Assembly (NCBI GenBank): GCA_014284505.1
Contig: JAAFYY010000001.1
Span: forward strand, 5,146,001 to 5,210,000
Length of the DNA: 64,000 bases
Origin: Streptacidiphilus sp. 4-A2
GTDB taxonomy: Bacteria; Actinomycetota; Actinomycetes; Streptomycetales; Streptomycetaceae
Direction of reading: 5' to 3'
Program-made: the position numbers and the translations under genes
Notes under the pieces: model-generated
Seen by the model: the letters and a program-made list of their open reading frames with translations, nothing else
Databases searched by the model: none
What the model was told of the DNA's origin: nothing
Part shown: piece by piece, positions 59,066 through 64,000 of the stretch
Layout of the letters: the number at the start of each line of letters is the position of its first letter
Numbering within the stretch: position 1 is the first letter of the stretch

Positions 59066-59485
59066 GTGACTGACAGCGCCACCTACTTCGAGATCCAGCA
59101 GTTCTACGCCGTCCAGATGCAGAGCCTTGACGGCGGCGCGGCGCAGGAGTTCGCCGACACCTTCACAGTCGACGGATCATTCGTGCACTATCCGCACAAG
59201 CGGGTGGACGGCCGGGCAGCCATCGCGGCCGCGACCGAACAGGGCGTGGAACGCACCCGCCTCGCCGGAGTGGTGCGGCGCCACTGGTTCGGTCTGCCCG
59301 TCATCGAGCAGACCGACAAGGACACGTTGCGCGTCCGCTACTCGGCGGTGACGAGCGTGACCACTGCCGACGGCACGGTCACCCACGAACCCACCTGCAT
59401 GGTCGAGGACATCCTGGTCCGGCAGGACAACCGGCTGCTGAACCACATCCGCACGGTGCACCGCGATGACGTCAAGGACAACTGA
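59066..59485 (+). CDS. SnoaL-like (NTF2-fold) protein 3
   Basis: 139 residues, unbroken: TYFEIQQFYAVQMQSLDGGA, EFADTFTVDGSFVHYPHKRV, DGRAAIAAATEQG, VRRHWFGLPVIEQTDKDTLR, VRYSAVTSVTTADGT. Closest to SnoaL 1 at its start (QQFYAxQMxxLD). The GTG follows CTGGAGGAACC. First gene of a rightward operon running to the PPTase. Confidence 0.86.
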   Translation: MTDSATYFEIQQFYAVQMQSLDGGAAQEFADTFTVDGSFVHYPHKRVDGRAAIAAATEQGVERTRLAGVVRRHWFGLPVIEQTDKDTLRVRYSAVTSVTTADGTVTHEPTCMVEDILVRQDNRLLNHIRTVHRDDVKDN

Positions 59486-59542
59486 CCACCGGCCGCACCG
59501 GCCCGCAGTAAGCAGCGCCCCGCAGGGGGCAGAGGGAGTGAA

Positions 59543-60285
59543 ATGGTGACTGAGAACACGGACAACAGCCCGGTCGCCCTGGTCACCGGCTCATCGTCGG
59601 GCATCGGAGCCGCCGTGGCACGATCGCTGGCCGCCTCCGGATACCGGGTGGCCGTCAACTCCGCGCGCTCGGTCGACGCCGGCCGCGCACTGGCCGCCGA
59701 ACTGCCGGGAGCCCACTACATCCAGGGCGACGTGGCCGACCCGGAACAGGCCCGCGCCCTGGTCGCGCAGACGGTCGACCGGTTCGGACGGCTCGACCTG
59801 CTGGTGAACAACGCCGGCACGACGGTCATCCTGCCCCACGCCGACCTGGACGGCGCGACCCCCGAGATCTGGCGGGAGATCCTGGACGTCAACGTGATCG
59901 GGACCTGGCAGATGTGCGCGGCAGCTGTCCCGCACCTCAAGGCGACCGGCTCCGGCTCCATCATCAACATCTCCTCCATCGCAGGATGCAGGCCCGCCGG
60001 AAGCTCGGTGCCCTACGCCGTCAGCAAGGCCGCGATCAACCACATGACCTGTCTGCTCGCCGCCGCCCTCGGGCCCGAAGTGCGGGTGAACGCGGTGGCG
60101 CCAGGTCTCATCGACACCCCTGGACCGCGGACTTCGCCGAACCCCGCGCCTGGGTGTCGAGCACGTCCCCGCTGAAGCGCATCGGGACGACGGAAGACGT
60201 CGCCCACGCGGTCCTGGCACTGGCACAAGCGCGATACACCACCGGCGAGGTACTGCTCGTCGATGGCGGCACGCACCTGCGCTGA
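59543..60285 (+). CDS. Short-chain dehydrogenase/reductase, FabG-like, one frameshift
   Basis: VALVTGSSSGIGAAVARSLA, DLLVNNAGTTVILPHADL, catalytic Ser-Tyr-Lys in INISSIAGCRPAGSSVPYAV and SKAAINHM, VRVNAVAPGLIDTP, then after an indel at about 60120 SPLKRIGTTEDVAHAVLALA and TGEVLLVDGGTHLR. About 247 residues. Not the C9 reductase, which is the ActIII-like gene; probably a late ketoreductase. Confidence 0.9.
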
Positions 60286-60316
60286 AACGCGCGGGGCGAG
60301 AGAGAAGGAGTCCTGG

Positions 60317-61759
60317 GTGACCCAGTCGATACCCGAAGCCGTGTCCAGGCCGGCCGCGGTGCCCGGCCGCGACCGCCGGCTCGGCCTGATCGTGGCCATG
60401 GCCTGCATGGGGCAGTTCCTGGTGGTACTGGACGCCGCCGTCGTCAATGTGGCCCTGCCCTCCACCGGCCGGGCCCTGCACTTCTCCACCACCGGACTGG
60501 CCTGGGTGGTCAACGGCTACGCCGTCACCTTCGCCGGGCTGCTGCTGCTGGGCGGACGCGCCGTGGATGTCTTCGGACGCCGACGGGTCTTCATTCTCGG
60601 CCTGACCACCTTCACCCTGGCGAGTCTCGCCTGCGGTCTGTCGGTGTCGTCGGGCATGCTGGTGACGGCCCGATTCGTCCAGGGCGCCGGGGCGGCGGCC
60701 ATCGGCCCCTCGTCGCTGGCGATCCTCACCACAGGTCTCCCGGAGGGGCCTCGCCGCACCAAAGCGCTGGGCACCTGGAGCGCGGTGGGCGCGGCAGGCG
60801 GCGCGGTCGGCAACGTGCTCGGCGGGGTGCTGACCGACACGCTCTCCTGGCGCTGGGTCTTCCTGATCAACCTGCCCATCGGCATCGCCCTGGTGGTCGT
60901 GGCAGCACGCTTCCTTCGCGACGTACCGCGGACCGAGGGCAAGCGGCTCGACATCTGGAGCGTGCTGTCCGTCACCGGCGGCCTCTCACTGGTCGAGTAC
61001 GGCATGATCGAGACAAACGTCCACGGCTGGACCAGTCCGCGGACACTGGTGCCGCTGCTGGTCGGCTGCGCCGCCATCGGCGGGTTCGTCGCGCTGCAAA
61101 CGCGCACCAGCACGGCACCGCTGCTCTCCCTGAGGCTGCTCAGCACACCCAGGGTGGCCACCGCCAACCTCACCGTACTGGGCACCGGCGCGGCCTTCTT
61201 CAGCATGTGGTACTTCATGTCGCTCTATGTGCAGGACGTCCTGAAATACCCCCTCACCGCAGGTCTCGCCTTCGTGCCGCACACCGTGATGGTGGTACTC
61301 AGCGCTCGCGTGCTGACCCCGCGCCTGCTCGGCAGGCTGCCGGCCCGGCTTGTGGTCATCGTCGGCGCACTGGTGAGCGCGGGGGGCTTCCTCTGGCAGT
61401 CCACGCTCACCGCCCACAGCGGCTATCTGTCCGGCGTGGCCGGCCCTGGGCTGCTCATCGCCCTGGGGATGGGGATGTCCTTCACCCCGCTGGCGGCACT
61501 GGCCACCTCGGGAGTCGCCGCATCCGAGGCCGGGCTGGTCTCCGGGCTGCTCAACACCTCACGTCAGATGGGTGGTTCCCTGGGCCTCGCGATCCTGGTG
61601 ACCGTCGCCTCGGCCCGGTTCCGCGCGATGCCGGGCAGTCTCACGGCCGGCTACAGCACGGTGTTCCTGTGTGCGGCCGGGCTGCTGGCACTCGCCGCAC
61701 TCACCGTCGGCATCGGCCTGCGCGGCACGGCAGGGACCCCGGTCGCGGACGGACGGTGA
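60317..61759 (+). CDS. MFS exporter, DHA2 (14-TM) family, probable product efflux
   Basis: 480 residues, unbroken. LGLIVAMACMGQFLVVLDAA (TM1, LD-VVNVAL motif), LAWVVNGYAVTFAGLLLLGG, GRAVDVFGRRRVFILGLTTF (loop 2-3 motif), RFVQGAGAAAIGPSSLAILT and about ten further spans. ActII-ORF2 of the actinorhodin cluster is the functional parallel. The GTG at 60317 has AAGGAG upstream. Stop overlaps the PPTase start (GTGA). Confidence 0.93.
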   Translation: MTQSIPEAVSRPAAVPGRDRRLGLIVAMACMGQFLVVLDAAVVNVALPSTGRALHFSTTGLAWVVNGYAVTFAGLLLLGGRAVDVFGRRRVFILGLTTFTLASLACGLSVSSGMLVTARFVQGAGAAAIGPSSLAILTTGLPEGPRRTKALGTWSAVGAAGGAVGNVLGGVLTDTLSWRWVFLINLPIGIALVVVAARFLRDVPRTEGKRLDIWSVLSVTGGLSLVEYGMIETNVHGWTSPRTLVPLLVGCAAIGGFVALQTRTSTAPLLSLRLLSTPRVATANLTVLGTGAAFFSMWYFMSLYVQDVLKYPLTAGLAFVPHTVMVVLSARVLTPRLLGRLPARLVVIVGALVSAGGFLWQSTLTAHSGYLSGVAGPGLLIALGMGMSFTPLAALATSGVAASEAGLVSGLLNTSRQMGGSLGLAILVTVASARFRAMPGSLTAGYSTVFLCAAGLLALAALTVGIGLRGTAGTPVADGR

Positions 61760-62541
61760 GGACAACACACCGGCTCCGCTCCACAAGTCCGCTCCTCCCC
61801 CATCCGGTGGACAGCAGCGCCCGATCCTGGTCGGCGCTGCTGTCCGGCCTGGACCGCGACGGTGCCGCTGTCGGCTGGGCCACGGTGGACGACTGGGCGA
61901 CTGCGGACGGCGCCCGGAGCGCTGACGTCCCGCTGCTCGGGAGCGAGGCACCCCGATTCCACGCCATTCACGACTCGGGCATCAGGAACCGGTTCGCCGC
62001 CTCCCGAAGGCTGCTCAAAGAGCTGGCGGGCGCGGCGCTGGGCGTCCCGCCCGAGCAACTGGACCTCGCGCCGGACCAGTACGGTCGCCCCTACCTGCGT
62101 GGCCACCCCGGCCTCGACGTCAACCTGAGCCACACCGGCCGCCTCCTGGTCGCCGGATTCGCCTGGAACCGGCGGATAGGGGTCGATGTCGAGCCCGGCC
62201 GGCGCCGGATCTCCGGCGCCCTCACCGAGGAACTGGTATGCGCGCCGCAGGAACTGGCACTCCTGCGGCACCTTCCGGCAGACCAGCGGGCTGATCTGCT
62301 GCTGCGGCTGTGGACACTCAAGGAAGCCTTCACCAAGGCGACAGGCGAGGGCCTGCGACGCCCCCTGCGCACCATCGGCTTCGAACTGACCGGCCAAGGG
62401 GCAGTCCTGCTGCCGCCACCGGAAGGCGCCCCCGAACCGCCTGCGGGCTGGTCCTTCGAGACGCACGAAGTAGCCGACTCCCACCTGATCAGCGCCGCCC
62501 TCTCACCCGTCAGCCCAGCTCCGCCGAAGCGTGCCGCGTGA
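61756..62541 (+). CDS. 4'-phosphopantetheinyl transferase, Sfp type
   Basis: 261 residues, unbroken. RFAASRRLLKELAGAALGVP, DVNLSHTGRLLVAGF, the magnesium motif RIGVDVEPGRR, and the WTLKEAFTKATGEGL motif. It activates the ACP and the PKS carrier domain by moving phosphopantetheine from CoA. The GTG overlaps the MFS stop. The last six codons (PKRAA, stop) and 11 bp beyond are repeated at the window's end. Confidence 0.93.
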   Translation: MRTTHRLRSTSPLLPHPVDSSARSWSALLSGLDRDGAAVGWATVDDWATADGARSADVPLLGSEAPRFHAIHDSGIRNRFAASRRLLKELAGAALGVPPEQLDLAPDQYGRPYLRGHPGLDVNLSHTGRLLVAGFAWNRRIGVDVEPGRRRISGALTEELVCAPQELALLRHLPADQRADLLLRLWTLKEAFTKATGEGLRRPLRTIGFELTGQGAVLLPPPEGAPEPPAGWSFETHEVADSHLISAALSPVSPAPPKRAA

Positions 62542-62552
62542 TCGAGTACCCG
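62524..62552 (+). repeat. 29-bp direct repeat, left copy
   Basis: CCGAAG-CG-TGCCGCGTGATCG-AGTACCCG, identical to 63972-64000 except two bases. It covers the end of the PPTase gene and the first 11 bp after it. Confidence 0.9.
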
Positions 62553-62560
62553 ATCTCGAA

Positions 62561-62652
62561 ACCAGCGTCTGCCGCTGGCAGTCCAGAAAGGCCCGCAGCA
62601 TCTCGCGCTCACTGCCGAAGTGGGGCGGCCCCACGCGGTTGTCGGTGCTCAT
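62561..62652 (-). pseudogene. Truncated DUF664 gene: first 30 codons only
   Basis: Minus-strand text MSTDNRVGPPHFGSEREMLR, AFLDCQRQTL is that of the intact gene at 31824-32333 apart from Y to C, and stops abruptly at 62561. The following 270 bp to the next gene contain a short coding-like remnant (RELLASTAELDDLRRL at 62770-62818) that I cannot assign, and a weak promoter candidate CTGACG-16 bp-TATACG (62817-62844). Confidence 0.88.
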
Positions 62653-62720
62653 CAGTCGTGCTCCTCATCCGTGCCTGTCCTCAGGCCCGGAATCTACGCC
62701 CCCGCCCGGCCCGGTGAAGG
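62561..62720 (+). repeat. Right copy of the block that flanks the cluster (uninterrupted)
   Basis: Matches 32242-32364 (two mismatches in 123 bp) and then 34034-34069 without a gap at the IS position. It begins 19 bp after the PPTase stop. It is in the same orientation as the left copy, so the cluster sits between direct repeats. Confidence 0.93.
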
Positions 62721-62921
62721 ACGCGATCGCGCCCGCCGTGGGCAGGGAGCTGATCGAATCCAGTGTCCTGCCGCGAGCTGCTTGCGTCGACCGCCGAATT
62801 GGATGACCTGCGCCGACTGACGTGATCAACCTCAGTCCTATACGGTCGCTGCCGAGCGGCGTCCGTCCCGCCGGCGGGTCCTACAGCGTTCTGTGAAGCC
62901 GAGAAGAACGAGGGAGTCCGG

Positions 62922-63917
62922 GTGGAGAGCATCACGAAGAACCGGCAGACGGTCCCGGCACTACGGGCGATGGTCGCGAGAGCCTACGGCGATGACCAGG
63001 TTTCCGACGGTGAGTCATGGGTGCGCGAGCTGGGGCACGGGTGGTTCAACGTCGCCTACCGCATCCGGTTGCGCGATGGTCGGGACGTCGTGCTCAAGAT
63101 CGCGCCACCGGCCGACGTGGAGGTGATGAGCTTCGAGCGTGGAGCGATGGCCAACGAGCTGACCGCCATCGCGCTCATTCACGAGCACACGAACGTGCCG
63201 GTGCCGACGGTGGACTTCGCCGACCGGACCCGGCAGCTGTGCGATGCGGACTACTTCTTCATGCCGTACATCGACGCCGACAACCTCGGAATCGTCAGGG
63301 AGGACCTGCCGGCGTCGGAGCTCGCGGAGTACCACGAGGCGCTCGGGGCGGCCAACCGTGAACTCAACACGATCCGCGGCAAGGCGTTCGGGCCGCTGGC
63401 CGGTCCTGGGCAGGCGAGCTGGCGCACAGCGTTCACCGGCATGGTCGAGAGCGTGCTGCGGGACGGCGAACGGCGCTCGGTGGAACTCGGCCGGGGCTAC
63501 GACGAGGTCCGCGCCCTGCTCGACGAGCACGCCGGGAGCCTGGACGAGGTAGTCGAACCACGGCTGGTCGAATGGGACCTGTACGACGACAACGTGCTGG
63601 TCAAGAACGGGTCGATCGTCGCGATCATCGACCACGAACGTGCCTTCTACGGTGACCCCCTGATGGAGGGCTGCCTCAATGCCCTCGTACTGCCCGCCGT
63701 ATTCAGCGACCCGACCGCGTTCCTGCGCGGCTACGGCCGCGACCCGCTGACCGAGACCGAGCTGACCAGACGACGCCTGTACACCGTGCATCTGATGCTG
63801 GTCCTAGTGATCAAATCTGCCTTCCGTGAGTACACCGACACCCGCCGGTACGCGTGGGCACGCCGACAACTCGCCCACACGATGGCTCTGTTCGAACTCC
63901 CCACCCGACTGAAGTGA
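62922..63917 (+). CDS. Aminoglycoside-phosphotransferase-like (APH) kinase
   Basis: 331 residues, unbroken. WVRELGHGWFNVAYRIRLRD (nucleotide loop), VVLKIAPP (lysine), catalytic loop LVEWDLYDDNVLVKNG and metal motif VAIIDHERAFYGDP. The loop reads WDLYDDN where the family usually has H-G-D-x-x-x-x-N; Asp and Asn are kept, so activity is likely. APH-fold kinases act on antibiotics or on sugars and small metabolites; the true substrate cannot be told. The GTG at 62922 has AGGGAG upstream. It could be a self-resistance gene or an unrelated passenger. Confidence 0.85.
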   Translation: MESITKNRQTVPALRAMVARAYGDDQVSDGESWVRELGHGWFNVAYRIRLRDGRDVVLKIAPPADVEVMSFERGAMANELTAIALIHEHTNVPVPTVDFADRTRQLCDADYFFMPYIDADNLGIVREDLPASELAEYHEALGAANRELNTIRGKAFGPLAGPGQASWRTAFTGMVESVLRDGERRSVELGRGYDEVRALLDEHAGSLDEVVEPRLVEWDLYDDNVLVKNGSIVAIIDHERAFYGDPLMEGCLNALVLPAVFSDPTAFLRGYGRDPLTETELTRRRLYTVHLMLVLVIKSAFREYTDTRRYAWARRQLAHTMALFELPTRLK

Positions 63918-63971
63918 AGTCCGCAGACTGCTGAACCACATCGGCCCCCTACGCAAATCGCTCCCCTACAG

Positions 63972-64000
63972 CCGAAGGATGCCGCGTGATCGAGTACCCG
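63972..64000 (+). repeat. 29-bp direct repeat, right copy (runs to the window edge)
   Basis: Same as 62524-62552 except GA in place of CG; it would again encode P-K-x-A-A-stop. It may continue beyond the window. With the left copy it brackets the DUF664 remnant and the APH-like gene. Confidence 0.88.

Noticed and set aside
32365..62720. Composite transposon carrying the whole cluster
   Set aside because: Only one IS copy is present; the right-hand block is the empty site, not a second IS.

Overview
The window is high-GC actinobacterial DNA, most likely from the family Streptomycetaceae (Streptomyces, Kitasatospora or Streptacidiphilus). The evidence is the order rne-rplU-rpmA-obg-proB-proA-nadD-LCP-rsfS, many GTG starts, SARP regulation and a type II polyketide cluster. 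Nearly half of the genes are split by single-base frameshifts, most of them at G or C runs. They hit genes that must be intact (rne, rsfS, proA) and two of three tRNA-Ala copies, so most look like consensus errors in a draft assembly. Coordinates of split genes run from the inferred true start to the inferred true stop.

Left part (1-27.9 kb), chromosomal core: a nucleotide-sugar dehydrogenase (partial at the edge), a secreted S53 peptidase, a MarR regulator divergent from a small NTF2-like gene with two identical operators between them, an MFS pump divergent from an XRE/MmyB regulator and bracketed by tRNA-Ala(GGC) genes, then a leftward housekeeping block: histidine phosphatase, rsfS, an LCP cell-wall ligase with a Pro/Gln-rich tail, nadD, two tiny membrane proteins, two related membrane proteins, proA, proB, a deaminase, obg, rpmA, rplU, rne and a TIGR03936-type gene. 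An M48 protease lies on the other strand. The conserved gene order stops at an array of eighteen 14-bp repeats (27.97-28.23 kb).

Middle (28.3-34.07 kb), accessory zone: a VOC protein, a PhzF-like protein, a Tat-exported phospholipase C, a DinB-like DUF664 gene and an IS5-like element with a passenger gene. The IS splits a sequence block that occurs again, unsplit, at the far side of the biosynthetic cluster.

Right (34-62.5 kb), biosynthetic cluster: an actinorhodin-like type II polyketide set (KS-alpha, chain-length factor, ACP, C9-type ketoreductase, didomain aromatase/cyclase, ActIV-like metallo-hydrolase cyclase, ActVA5-like oxygenase with flavin reductase, MDR enoyl reductase, three SnoaL-like proteins, two extra SDRs) together with an iterative-looking type I PKS (KS-AT-DH*-ACP, no KR), acyl-CoA carboxylase beta and epsilon subunits, a type II thioesterase, a PPTase, an MFS exporter, SARP and TetR regulators, and three exported proteins (a Tat multicopper oxidase, a lipoprotein and a DUF6081-like secreted protein). 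Four divergent promoters in the cluster carry direct TGG-type heptamers at 11-bp spacing, the expected form of a SARP operator. Inferred scheme: the carboxylase feeds malonyl-CoA; the type II PKS makes a C9-reduced aromatic core; the type I PKS makes a second small aromatic or acyl unit; the flavin enzymes oxidise; the MFS pump exports; and the multicopper oxidase may finish or couple the product outside the membrane.

The right edge holds a phosphotransferase gene between two copies of a 29-bp repeat derived from the 3' end of the PPTase gene.
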